A DNA stretch of 50,752 nt, taken from Bacillota bacterium (GTDB lineage: Bacteria; Bacillota; Clostridia; Acetivibrionales; DSM-1351). Shown in pieces: positions 25,045-34,010 of the stretch. Numbering within the stretch: position 1 is the first letter of the stretch; the number at the start of each line of letters is the position of its first letter. The stretch is from positions 1-50,752 of the forward strand of contig JAEZIB010000100.1 in assembly GCA_023416275.1 (NCBI GenBank). The letters run 5' to 3'. The notes below the pieces were generated by a model that was not told the origin of the DNA, made no database searches, and saw nothing but the letters and a program-made list of their open reading frames with translations. A program made the position numbers and the translations under genes.

Positions 25045-28000
25045 TTATTCTAAATACTGCAATTTAATAATGTCATGTAATAAAATCTTAATATTTGTCA
25101 GTATATCTTTTGTATTATTACTAACGAGTTTATATGTTATATATGGACTGCTGCTTGCATTGAACAAAATCCTTCTAGGGTATTTATCCATAAGACTTCC
25201 GATATATAATGATATTTTTACTGCAGATTTACTTAATTGTAAAATAATAAAGTTGTCCTTTTGCTGCACATTAATAAATCCGCATTTCTTTGCAAGCATC
25301 TTTATACATGCAATATCCATCAAATTTTCTACTTCCTCTGGTATATCTCCGTATCTATCTATAAGCTCATCCTTAATATCAATTACATCATTTTCATCAA
25401 GTATGGCTGCTATTTTCTTGTACATATCTATTTTTAGTTCCTCAGAACTAATATAATCATCATCAATATATGCACTGACATTTAAATCAATTGAAATTTC
25501 CTCATCAAATAGATTACTGCTATCACCACTATATTCACGAACAGCTTCCTCAAGCAGCTTGCAATACATTTCATATCCTACTGTTTCCATATGTCCGTGC
25601 TGTTCAGAGCCAAGTAAATTACCAGCCCCTCTGATTTCCAGATCTCTCATTGCTATCCTGAATCCCGAGCCAAACTCAGTAAATTCTTTTATGGCCTGAA
25701 GTCTTTTTTCAGCCACCTCAGACAATGCTTTATCCCTTTTGTAAGTAATATACGCATATGCCAATCTATTTGAGCGGCCTACTCTGCCTCTGATTTGATA
25801 TAGTTGAGACAGTCCCATTCTGTCTGCATCCTCAACTATTATGGTGTTGACATTTGGCATGTCTAGACCTGATTCAATAATTGTTGTGCAAACCAGAACA
25901 TCATATTCGCCGTTTATAAAGCTATACATAACATCTTCTAACTCTTTTTCATTCATTTGACCATGAGCTATAGCTACTCTTGCCTCAGGTACAAGCGCCT
26001 TAATTTCATTAGCCTTAAGTTCAATTCCTCTAACCCTGTTATATAGATAGAAAACCTGACCGTTTCGTGAAAGTTCTCTGATTATACCATCTCTTATTAA
26101 TTCAGCATTATGTTCCATTACATATGTTTGAACAGGGTAACGCTCCTCAGGTGGATCTTCTATAACACTTATGTCTCTTATTCCCACTAAAGACATGTGT
26201 AAGGTTCTCGGTATTGGTGTAGCTGTTAAAGTAAGTGCATCTACATTTGGCTTTATTGCTTTTAGCTTTTCTTTGTGAGTTACTCCAAATCTTTGTTCTT
26301 CATCAACTACAAGAAGTCCTAAGTCTTTGAATTCAATGTCCTTTTGCAGTATTCTATGAGTTCCAATTAATACATCTATATTTCCACTTTTCACAGACTT
26401 AATTATTTTTTTCTGTTCAGCCGCCGTTCGAAACCTGCTTATTACATCTACTGTTACAGGAAAATCACTCATTCTTTTCTTGAAGTTTTCATACTGCTGC
26501 TGCGCCAATATAGTTGTTGGAACAAGGTAAGCCACCTGTTTTCCATCCATTACAGCCTTAAATACCGCTCTTATTGCAACCTCAGTCTTTCCATATCCCA
26601 CATCACCACAGAGAAGCCTATCCATGTGCTTATCTGATTCCATATCCTTCTTTATTTCATCAATACACTTTAGCTGATCATCCGTTTCATCATAAGGAAA
26701 AATTTCTTCAAACTGCCTTTGCCAAACTGTATCTTTAGAAAAAACAAATCCATTTGCCACTTCACGTTGTGCATATAACTTAATTAACTCAGCAGCAAGC
26801 TCTCTAAGAGACTCCTTAACCCTATTTTTTGTTTTAGCCCATTCAGTACCACCAAGTTTATTAACCTTTGGCGCTTTGCCCTCTGAACCTATATATTTTT
26901 GAATTAAATCCAGCTGATTTGTGGGAATATACAAAAAACCATTATCCTGGTATTTTATTTTAAGGTAATCTCTCTTTATTTCACCAACTGATAGCTTTTC
27001 AATACCTATATATTGTCCAATTCCATGTGCTTGGTGAACAACAAAATCACCTACATTCAAGTCAGAGAATGCTTTTATTTTATTACCATCATGCTTAGAT
27101 TTCGCCTTTTTTATCCTTTTGTCTTGTCCAAATACTTCTTTGTCACTTATTATTACAAAACCTATAGTAGGGTACTCAAACCCCTTTTGAAGGCTTCCAC
27201 GGGTTATAACAACCTCTTTGTTTAAAAGTTCTCTATCAAGGTCATCTACAAAGTTTGCAGCTATTTCATTAGTTGCCAGTGTTTCAACCAATCTGTGACC
27301 TCTTCCGCTAGGCCCCGAAAGAACAACAATTTTATAATCCTTTTCCCTCAAATGTTGAATATCACTAACAAGCAAATCCATATGATTTTGATATGAATTG
27401 CCAGTCCTGCACGGAATTGAAATTTGATTATATGGTCTAATAAATGAATTATTTGATGAAATTGCAGCCATTGTAACAGTTCTTAATCTATGAACACTCT
27501 TTAAAATGTAGTCCATCGAGTGACTCCAGCTTGCTCCGTTTGGCAGCATTGCACCCTTCTCAAGCATGCTTTTTGACAATTCATCCTGTTCAAGGACTAG
27601 GTTTTCAATTCTCTGTTCAATTCGTATTGTTTCATCAAAGACGGCTATCACATTGCTGTCAATGTAATCAAGAATTGATGCTGGATTTTCCAGTATATAT
27701 GGCAGATATCTGTCTATTCCTGCAAAATAGTGATTTGTGTTAATTTTTTCAATATCCTCATTAACTCTTTTTACTATATTGCTGCTTATATCAGAATTTC
27801 CTTTTTTGTTTAGGTGCTTGACATATTCTGATAAATCTTTATTAATTTTAGAAATAATATCTCCCTTTGTACCTTGCTTATATACAACATCTCTGGCAGG
27901 TGATATCTGACATTGGTCTATTGCTTGCGTTGAGCGCTGGGTTGTGGCATCAAAGTACCTAATGGAATCAACTTCTGTATCAAAAAGTTCTATACGCAAG

Positions 28001-28569
28001 GGCTGTTCTTCGTTTATTGAAAATATGTCAATAATTCCTCCACGAATTGCAAACTGCGCCTTTCCTTCTACTAATTCAACTCTTTCATATCCATATAATA
28101 TCAGTTTTGATATTAGCTCATCTAATTCAATTTGTGTTCCAATATTAAAGGATATAATTCCATCACTGAATATATCCATCGGGGATATCATCTGAACAAG
28201 TGCTTCTGCTGAAACAACTAACATTTTATAGTCGCCATGCATACATCTTAATAGAGTTTTAACTCTTTGATAAATAATATCGTTACTCCTAGCCTCAACA
28301 TTGTAAAGCATAGTTTCCTTCGGCGGTAAATATAGCACATCCTCACCCAGAAATAATGAAAAGTCATCAAATACTCTTCTAGCCTGCATTTCATTATATG
28401 TTATAAACAGACCTCTGGTCTTTGCATGAGTGCACAATGAATATATTAAATGAACCTTCTGAGAATCAGACGGTCCAATAACTGAAACAGCACCCATATT
28501 TCCCTTTATAGCGGATAAAAGTGTATTATACTCTTTTAATTTTAATAGAGGATCTGTAAATAAATTCAT
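25045..28569 (-). CDS. mfd: Transcription-repair coupling factor Mfd
   Basis: 1174 residues, full length. The UvrB-homology region (about 1-350) contains GPSDSQKVHLIYSL in place of a working Walker A, as usual for Mfd. The RNA-polymerase-interacting domain (about 500-565) holds VVHQAHGIGQYIGIEKL. The helicase core has Walker A GDVGYGKTE (655-663) and DEEQ (756-759), then the RecG-like TRG region GQVFYLYNRV and QIRGRVGRSNR, and a C-terminal autoinhibitory domain. It removes RNA polymerase stalled at lesions and hands over to UvrABC. Follows pth in the conserved prs-pth-mfd order. Confidence 0.97.
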   Translation of the reverse strand: MNLFTDPLLKLKEYNTLLSAIKGNMGAVSVIGPSDSQKVHLIYSLCTHAKTRGLFITYNEMQARRVFDDFSLFLGEDVLYLPPKETMLYNVEARSNDIIYQRVKTLLRCMHGDYKMLVVSAEALVQMISPMDIFSDGIISFNIGTQIELDELISKLILYGYERVELVEGKAQFAIRGGIIDIFSINEEQPLRIELFDTEVDSIRYFDATTQRSTQAIDQCQISPARDVVYKQGTKGDIISKINKDLSEYVKHLNKKGNSDISSNIVKRVNEDIEKINTNHYFAGIDRYLPYILENPASILDYIDSNVIAVFDETIRIEQRIENLVLEQDELSKSMLEKGAMLPNGASWSHSMDYILKSVHRLRTVTMAAISSNNSFIRPYNQISIPCRTGNSYQNHMDLLVSDIQHLREKDYKIVVLSGPSGRGHRLVETLATNEIAANFVDDLDRELLNKEVVITRGSLQKGFEYPTIGFVIISDKEVFGQDKRIKKAKSKHDGNKIKAFSDLNVGDFVVHQAHGIGQYIGIEKLSVGEIKRDYLKIKYQDNGFLYIPTNQLDLIQKYIGSEGKAPKVNKLGGTEWAKTKNRVKESLRELAAELIKLYAQREVANGFVFSKDTVWQRQFEEIFPYDETDDQLKCIDEIKKDMESDKHMDRLLCGDVGYGKTEVAIRAVFKAVMDGKQVAYLVPTTILAQQQYENFKKRMSDFPVTVDVISRFRTAAEQKKIIKSVKSGNIDVLIGTHRILQKDIEFKDLGLLVVDEEQRFGVTHKEKLKAIKPNVDALTLTATPIPRTLHMSLVGIRDISVIEDPPEERYPVQTYVMEHNAELIRDGIIRELSRNGQVFYLYNRVRGIELKANEIKALVPEARVAIAHGQMNEKELEDVMYSFINGEYDVLVCTTIIESGLDMPNVNTIIVEDADRMGLSQLYQIRGRVGRSNRLAYAYITYKRDKALSEVAEKRLQAIKEFTEFGSGFRIAMRDLEIRGAGNLLGSEQHGHMETVGYEMYCKLLEEAVREYSGDSSNLFDEEISIDLNVSAYIDDDYISSEELKIDMYKKIAAILDENDVIDIKDELIDRYGDIPEEVENLMDIACIKMLAKKCGFINVQQKDNFIILQLSKSAVKISLYIGSLMDKYPRRILFNASSSPYITYKLVSNNTKDILTNIKILLHDIIKLQYLE

Positions 28570-28622
28570 TTCTGTGCCTCCAAATTATTGTTTAGAATTA
28601 ATGCTGCACTATGACAGTCGAG

Positions 28623-29192
28623 TTACTTATTGTAACAATTCATAGCCTTTTCAGGACCGCTTTTTGTTACCATTATAGCCGCTTCAGCTGCTTTTTCAAT
28701 ACTATTAAATATTATTTCCCATTCATCCTTAGGAAACTTGCTTAGCACATAGTCTGCAAGATCCCACTTTTCAGGCGGACGTCCAATGCCAATCCTTATC
28801 CTGGGAAAGTTTTCTGCTTGAAGCTGATAAATTATAGACTTCATACCATTATGAGATCCAGAACTGCCTTTTGGTCTAACTCTTATTTTACCCGGTTCTA
28901 AGTCAATATCATCATAAATAACTATCACTCTGTCTAATGAAAGCTTGTACCAAGTCACAACTTCTCTGACACTTTCACCACTTAAATTCATAAATGTTTG
29001 AGGTTTTAGAAGTATAACTCTTGTTCCATCAACTAAACCATCACCATAAACTGCTTTATAGCCAATCTTAGACAATTTTATATTATGCTTTTCTGAAAGG
29101 TAATCTATTGTATTAAATCCAACATTATGTCTGGTATTTTCGTATTTATTACCCGGATTACCAAGCCCTACAATCAGAAATATGTCCTCCAA
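28623..29192 (-). CDS. pth: Peptidyl-tRNA hydrolase
   Basis: 189 residues, normal length. The active site is clear: Asn12 in VGLGNPGNKYENTRHNVGFN, catalytic His22, the KPQTFMNLSG loop with its Asn, and VIYDDIDLEPGKIRVRPKGS with the catalytic Asp near 95. It releases peptides from peptidyl-tRNA dropped during translation, recycling the tRNA. It lies 53 bp before mfd. Confidence 0.97.
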   Translation of the reverse strand: MEDIFLIVGLGNPGNKYENTRHNVGFNTIDYLSEKHNIKLSKIGYKAVYGDGLVDGTRVILLKPQTFMNLSGESVREVVTWYKLSLDRVIVIYDDIDLEPGKIRVRPKGSSGSHNGMKSIIYQLQAENFPRIRIGIGRPPEKWDLADYVLSKFPKDEWEIIFNSIEKAAEAAIMVTKSGPEKAMNCYNK

Positions 29193-29343
29193 ATTAGTAC
29201 CTCCAGTCCCTTATAACGCTAATCAACACCTGCCATATACAAAGCTTATCATCAATTAATCTCATATTTAAAAGGGCGGCTCCCAAACAACACAAGTTGA
29301 TAAACCAACATTGCTATGTCAGATAAGAACCACCCAAAAAAGT

Positions 29344-29405
29344 AAAGTCAATTACTATAGTCTCCATATTCTATCGGCCAATGGCTTTGAACTGCAATTG
29401 ACTTT
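29344..29405. repeat. AAAGTCAATT-ended inverted element, copy 2 (62 bp), between prs and pth
   Basis: The left end AAAGTCAATTACTATAG and the right end, reverse-complemented AAAGTCAATTGCAGTTCAAA, match the ends of the 134-bp element at 21627. On the minus strand the element ends GACTTTACTTTTTT and starts 6 bp after the prs stop, so it probably also serves as the prs terminator. Confidence 0.55.
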
Positions 29406-29411
29406 GGTAAT

Positions 29412-30371
29412 TTACACCTGAGTAAATAAAGTACTAATTGATATATCTCCATATATTCTTTCAATTGCCTCTGCTAAAATACTTGCAACTGATAATGCTG
29501 TTATCTTATCAATTTTCTTTTCTTCACTAAGAGGAATAGTATTTAAAACTACCATCTCTTTTATAGCCGATGCTTGTATTCTCTGAATAGCTGGACCAGA
29601 AAGAACTGCATGTGTGCAGCATGCATATACTTCCTTTGCACCTGCTTCAATTAATGCATTTGCTCCATTAACGATAGTACCAGCTGTATCTATCAAGTCA
29701 TCAACAAGTACACATTTTTTATTTCTAATATCACCAATAATATTCATTACCTCAGATACATTTGCCTTGGGTCTTCGCTTATCTATAATAGCTAACGGAC
29801 ATTCTAGTCTTTCAGCCACTTTTCTGGACCTTGTAACGCTGCCTACATCAGGAGAAACTATAACTAAATCATCGTGATTTATAAATTTTTCTTTAAGATA
29901 TTCTGCTATAATAGGCAATCCTAATAGATGATCTACTGGAATATCAAAGAAGCCCTGGATTTGTGGAGCATGTAAATCCATTGTTAATATTCTGTCTGCA
30001 CCAGCAGTAGTAATTAGGTTTGCAACTAATTTAGCTGAAATAGGATCTCTAGCCCTAGCTTTTCTATCTTGTCTTGCATATCCAAAGTATGGAATAACAG
30101 CAGTAATTCTACCAGCAGAAGCTCTCTTTATTGCATCAATCATAACCAAAAGTTCCATAAGATTATCATTTACTGGTTGACATGTCGATTGAATAATAAA
30201 AACGTCCGAGCCTCTTACTACCTCTCCGATGTTTACAGCAGTTTCTCCATCACTAAAGCCACCAACACTAGCAATACCTACAGGAATACCTATTTTATCG
30301 GCAATTTCATTAACTAATCCTCTATTTGAATTTCCTGCAAATATTTTTATGTCCTTTCCATGCAAATTCAT
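29412..30371 (-). CDS. prs: Ribose-phosphate pyrophosphokinase (PRPP synthase)
   Basis: 319 residues, standard class I length. Marks: the ATP-binding DLHAPQIQGFFDIPVDHL segment, the VVSPDVGSVTRSRKVAERL flexible-loop region and the PRPP signature VLVDDLIDTAGTIVNGANAL. It makes PRPP from ribose-5-phosphate and ATP for purine, pyrimidine, His and Trp synthesis. Homohexamer, cytosol. It lies downstream of glmU, the usual Firmicute order; MITE copy 2 sits 70 bp upstream of its start. Confidence 0.97.
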   Translation of the reverse strand: MNLHGKDIKIFAGNSNRGLVNEIADKIGIPVGIASVGGFSDGETAVNIGEVVRGSDVFIIQSTCQPVNDNLMELLVMIDAIKRASAGRITAVIPYFGYARQDRKARARDPISAKLVANLITTAGADRILTMDLHAPQIQGFFDIPVDHLLGLPIIAEYLKEKFINHDDLVIVSPDVGSVTRSRKVAERLECPLAIIDKRRPKANVSEVMNIIGDIRNKKCVLVDDLIDTAGTIVNGANALIEAGAKEVYACCTHAVLSGPAIQRIQASAIKEMVVLNTIPLSEEKKIDKITALSVASILAEAIERIYGDISISTLFTQV

Positions 30372-30440
30372 TTCAATTCTCCTTTTTAACCGCTATGTTT
30401 TAATTTATTTTCATTATAACCCGTATTATAATGTCTGCTT

Positions 30441-30661
30441 TATAACACCTAGATTCAAAACAAAATTTTTCGGTTTTATACACCGTCAAAAACCACTTGT
30501 GGTTTTTGTGGCTCGAAAATGCACCTTGTTCGTACATACTTTATTTTCGAGCTATTACATTCAGCAGCGTGTAAGCGAGGCGGAAGATATCCTGACCGCC
30601 TGAAAACCAAAGAGGCACTCGCCACTTATAGAAGTGGGGGACATTTTCTTGCCTCGTTATA
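30441..30661 (+). repeat. MITE-like element, copy 2 (long form, 221 bp)
   Basis: Begins TATAACACCTAGATTC; ends TTTTCTTGCCTCGTTATA. Closely matches copy 1 over its whole length, including the CAAAAACCAC / GTGGTTTTTG hairpin (30487-30508). It occupies half of the 460-bp gap between the prs start and the glmU stop, in opposite orientation to prs transcription, and together with 30662-30831 accounts for that gap. No gene is in the gap. Confidence 0.75.
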
Positions 30662-30831
30662 ATATGCTTAACATATCATAAACCATATTCTGTTTTTGAT
30701 TGGAAGCATTTTTGCTAATTTGTGATTTTTTTAACTAAAACTTAATATTTTTATGCAAAAAGCCAACGAGTCGACAACAAATTAATATGATTAAAGCGCA
30801 TTTTATAATCAAATTAATACCACTAAAAGTG

Positions 30832-32004
30832 CTATTCTCGATTCATACCTTTTTTACTAACCCAATCATGCTTTATCACCTGACGTTCACGAGCTATTGC
30901 CAATGAGTTTTCGGGCACAGCATCTGTTATAGTAGAACCAGCGGCTGTATAAGCACCACTGTGAACTATCACAGGTGAAACTAAGTTAGTATTACATCCA
31001 ATAAAGCAATTATCCTCAACTATAGTCTTATTTTTATGCTTGCCATCATAATTGACAACTACAACTCCACAACCTACATTTACATTTTTTCCTACCTCAG
31101 CATCTCCTATATAGGTTAAGTGTGAAATTTTTGTTCTATCTCCTATAACAGACTTCTTAATTTCCACAAAATCACCGATCTTTACTTTGCTTCCAATAAT
31201 ACTCCCTGGTCTCAAATATGCAAACGGACCAACATGCGTTTCATCACCTATAGAACTGTCAATAGCAGTAGAATTAGCCACTTCTACGTTATTTCCAATA
31301 TTACAGTTTGAAATTCTTGAATTAGGTCCAATTATACAATCTTCACCAATAGCGGTATTCCCCTGAAGTATGGTATTGGGCAAAATAATACTGTCCATGC
31401 CAATTTCAACACCATAATCAATATACGTAGATAATGGGTCAACAATTGTAACACCGGAAAGCATTATTTGTTGATTAATCCTAGATTTGATTTCTTCTGT
31501 TGCCAAAGAGAGCGCCACCCTATCCTTAACTATAAGGAATTGGCTTTTATCCTCATAAATGCTTTTATTAGATTTCTCTGTGGCTTGAAAAATTTTTTTA
31601 AGAATGTCTCTGGAAAGGCTTAGAACATTTAGCTCATCTAGCTTCTTAAGTAAAACCTCACAATCAAAAGCATAAACTACTGCTTCCCCGTCACTAGCAA
31701 ATACAGCTGTTGCATTATTACCTTCAGCTATATGAATTTTGAAAAGTCGCTGAACTGTTTCTGCTAATATCAAAGGTTGATCTGACCAACTTATTACCAC
31801 TTGCTGGGCTTGGCTAAGAATTTCTTTACATTGCTCCAAATCCTGAAATGAGATAGATTGGATATTATTAGTTACTTCTTCCACTGGAATTATAGACCAT
31901 TGTTGGACACTTTGTCCTAAAATATTATGGTGCTCTTTTACAAATTTTGATTTAAAAGCACAATTGTTATTGTCAGAAATAACCAATCCTAAATTCATAT
32001 TCAT
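30832..32004 (-). CDS. glmU: GlmU-like protein with degenerate uridylyltransferase domain and intact acetyltransferase domain
   Basis: 390 residues from the ATG at 32004 (GGAGG at 8 bases), against about 450-460 for GlmU. The N-terminal half (about 1-195) shows only traces of the pyrophosphorylase fold: where GlmU has an L-A-A-G-x-G-T-R-M loop this protein reads VISDNNNCAFKSKF, and W-S-D-Q-P-L-I stands for the metal-site G-D-x-P-L. The C-terminal left-handed beta-helix (about 195-390) looks complete, with YLRPGSIIG, VEIKKS, SHLTYIGDAEVG and VNYDGKHKNKT, the acetyl-CoA and GlcN-1-P site residues. It likely acetylates glucosamine-1-phosphate but cannot bind UTP in the usual way. It occupies the canonical glmU locus. 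Confidence 0.85.
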   Translation of the reverse strand: MNMNLGLVISDNNNCAFKSKFVKEHHNILGQSVQQWSIIPVEEVTNNIQSISFQDLEQCKEILSQAQQVVISWSDQPLILAETVQRLFKIHIAEGNNATAVFASDGEAVVYAFDCEVLLKKLDELNVLSLSRDILKKIFQATEKSNKSIYEDKSQFLIVKDRVALSLATEEIKSRINQQIMLSGVTIVDPLSTYIDYGVEIGMDSIILPNTILQGNTAIGEDCIIGPNSRISNCNIGNNVEVANSTAIDSSIGDETHVGPFAYLRPGSIIGSKVKIGDFVEIKKSVIGDRTKISHLTYIGDAEVGKNVNVGCGVVVVNYDGKHKNKTIVEDNCFIGCNTNLVSPVIVHSGAYTAAGSTITDAVPENSLAIARERQVIKHDWVSKKGMNRE

Positions 32005-32152
32005 TGTCAAAGCCTCCATTTATTTTTACAGGATATATTCTCTCATTTTTACAGAATAATTTCAACCCATTACAATAACTAAATATTTATACATAATTAT
32101 ATTTAAGTTGTGCAATTTTCTATATCCTAATAGACAATTCTGATAAAGCATT

Positions 32153-32180
32153 AAAAAAAAGGATACCAATTAAAGTATCC
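32153..32180 (-). terminator. Terminator of spoVG
   Basis: GGATAC and GTATCC arms around an 8-nt loop, followed on the minus strand by eight T. It lies past the tandem repeat that follows the spoVG stop. Confidence 0.85.
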
Positions 32181-32187
32181 TTTATAA

Positions 32188-32242
32188 TCTTTCCTAAATC
32201 TTTCCTAAACTTTTCCTAAACTTTTCCTGAATCTTTCCTAAA
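32188..32242. repeat. Five tandem 11-bp repeats in the spoVG 3' UTR
   Basis: Units TCTTTCCTAAA, TCTTTCCTAAA, CTTTTCCTAAA, CTTTTCCTGAA, TCTTTCCTAAA in direct succession with no gaps. They lie between the spoVG stop (32257) and its terminator, so on the mRNA they read as TTTAGGAAAGA-type units. Confidence 0.85.
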
Positions 32243-32256
32243 TTCATTCAAATTTC

Positions 32257-32508
32257 TTATAAGTTTTCGTAACTTGCTAATATTGCACTTTGAAGCTTTT
32301 CTCTTGCTTGTGCATTTATTGGATGCGCAATGTCTCTAAACTCACCATCTGGTGTCTTTCTGCTTGGCATCGCCATGAACAAACCGTTCTGGCTTTCAAT
32401 AATTTTGATATCATGCACAACAAACTCGTTATCAAATGTTACCGATACAACTGCTTTCATTTTTCCTTCTGTTTCGATTTTCCTAATTCTAATGTCTGTG
32501 ATTTCCAT
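32257..32508 (-). CDS. spoVG: SpoVG regulatory RNA/DNA-binding protein
   Basis: 83 residues from the ATG at 32508, chosen by TTGGAGG upstream and by the family start MEITDIRIRKIETEGKMKAV. Also seen: FVVHDIKIIESQNGLFMAMP and SRKTPDGEFRDIAHPINAQA. SpoVG affects septation timing and spore cortex formation and binds nucleic acids. Its place between purR and glmU is the conserved one. The yabJ gene found there in Bacillus is absent. Confidence 0.97.
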   Translation of the reverse strand: MEITDIRIRKIETEGKMKAVVSVTFDNEFVVHDIKIIESQNGLFMAMPSRKTPDGEFRDIAHPINAQAREKLQSAILASYENL

Positions 32509-32639
32509 AATGGCAAAACCTCCAAGAAATATTATGTGATTATATCTAATATTCGCCAATAATTCAGACATTCCTTCTTTTTTAAATGAAATTTTGCAAT
32601 ATATTCATATTATTCAATTTGAATTTTGCGGAATTTTGT

Positions 32640-33455
32640 TTATTTACTTGGTTTTATGTCAATTTCTGTATCTTCTTGGAAATCTAGACACGAATTTAGA
32701 GTAACTAATGAGTAATATTTATCTACCAATTTCTTTTCAGGTTGATTTGTTTCAATAAGAACTCCTATACCAACAACTTCACTTTCGAATTGATTTGCCA
32801 TCTCAATAATGCCTTTTGATGTTCCGCCACCCTTCATAAAGTCATCAATAAATAAAATCTTGGAATTTTTCTTTAGTGACTTCACAGGAAGTACCATAGT
32901 CTGTATTTTTTTTGATGATCCTGAAAGATAGTTAATATTTACAGATGCTCCATCAGTAGCTACATTATAGTGCCTTACAATAACTAGAGGAACATCCAAG
33001 TACTGAGCAGTCGCAAACGCTAGCGGAATTCCTTTAGTCTCTACAGTTATCACATAATCCAATTCTAAATTAAAGAATTTACTTGCAAATATCATAGCAA
33101 TCTTATTTACCCATTCAGGGTTATATATAATGTCAAGGATATAAAGATAGCCTCCAGGCAGTACTCTGTCTTGTTTTGATAGTTCCTTTGAAAGCTCATC
33201 AAGTGTTAACTGAATATCGTCTTCATTCATACAAGGAACATATTTAACTCCTCCTGAAGCGCCAGCAATAGTAATGATATTTCCCAAAGAATTTTTTTGA
33301 AAAGTTTTCTGCAAAAAGTCCAAATCCTCGCTAATTGTAGATTTAGCCGAACCGAACATTCCCGAAAAGTAACCTAAAGTAAAAATCTTATTGGGATTGT
33401 CACATAATGTCTTCATTATAATTGTAAGTCTTTCATTTCGTTGGATCTTATCCAT
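32640..33455 (-). CDS. purR: Purine operon repressor PurR
   Basis: 271 residues from the ATG at 33455 (GGGGAG at 5 bases). The N-terminal winged helix (about 1-70) reads KIQRNERLTIIMKTLCDNPN and STISEDLDFLQKTF. The C-terminal type I phosphoribosyltransferase-like domain holds VETKGIPLAFATAQYLDVPL and the PRPP-binding ILFIDDFMKGGGTSKG. PRPP binding to this domain relieves repression of purine genes. It heads the purR-spoVG-glmU-prs group. A perfect inverted repeat with Pur-box-like CCGAA half-sites lies upstream at 33623-33668. Confidence 0.95.
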   Translation of the reverse strand: MDKIQRNERLTIIMKTLCDNPNKIFTLGYFSGMFGSAKSTISEDLDFLQKTFQKNSLGNIITIAGASGGVKYVPCMNEDDIQLTLDELSKELSKQDRVLPGGYLYILDIIYNPEWVNKIAMIFASKFFNLELDYVITVETKGIPLAFATAQYLDVPLVIVRHYNVATDGASVNINYLSGSSKKIQTMVLPVKSLKKNSKILFIDDFMKGGGTSKGIIEMANQFESEVVGIGVLIETNQPEKKLVDKYYSLVTLNSCLDFQEDTEIDIKPSK

Positions 33456-33622
33456 TTTATCTCCCCACATCTTTAGTTTGCAATTATCTAATATCTGCCG
33501 TCAGTACGTGCATCTAAACAAATTGTCGTAAATCCCATACTTTGCCTTACTATACCTACCAATATATACTTGATGATATCGCAAACAAAAAATTTATACA
33601 ACAACCTATACTATTATATAAT

Positions 33623-33668
33623 AATTACCGAATAATTACACTCAAATTCATATTATTATTCGGTAATT
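33623..33668. promoter_or_regulatory. Inverted repeat with Pur-box-like half-sites
   Basis: AATTACCGAATAAT (33623-33636) and ATTATTCGGTAATT (33655-33668) are exact reverse complements with an 18-base spacer, about 168 bp upstream of purR. The ACCGAA / TTCGGT cores resemble the Bacillus Pur box (CCGAAC), though the distance between CGAA cores (26 bases) is longer than the usual 16-17. Possible PurR autoregulation (inference). Confidence 0.4.
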
Positions 33669-33823
33669 TATTAATCAAATTTTATAACTTGAATATATTT
33701 ACACTTCAGGCGTCATATACTATTAAAGATGCAAGTAAAGTTATTTCTATATTTAATTTAGTTTTCCCAATACCTTTTACATTTCTATGAAAATAATGTA
33801 TTATTTTTATGATGAACTTATAA

Positions 33824-33976
33824 TATAATGCCTAGATTCAAAATGAAATTTTTTGATTAGAAAAATTTCATTAAATCAGCGGTATGTAAGCGAGGCTGGA
33901 GATACTCTCACTGGCTGAAAACCAAATCGGTAGCCGCCACTTATAGAAGTGGGAGATATTTTCTTGCCTCGTTATA
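33824..33976 (+). repeat. MITE-like element, copy 3 (short form, 153 bp)
   Basis: Begins TATAATGCCTAGATTC; ends TTTTCTTGCCTCGTTATA. The middle is a short GAAATTTTT / AAAAATTTC hairpin instead of the long-form double hairpin. It lies directly upstream of murC in the same direction. Confidence 0.75.
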
Positions 33977-34010
33977 AATTGAGATAGTTTAATATAGAGG
34001 AGTGTTTTCT

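Larger units (their letters stand above)
33456..34010. other. Divergent purR-murC promoter region
   Basis: No gene. It holds a perfect 14-bp inverted repeat (33623-33668) and MITE copy 3 (33824-33976), which ends 34 bp before the murC start. Confidence 0.5.

Noticed and set aside
24617..25456. Plus-strand 279-codon frame across prsA-like and mfd ends
   Set aside because: It is antisense to two well-supported genes; its hydrophobic look comes from the complement of charged codons.
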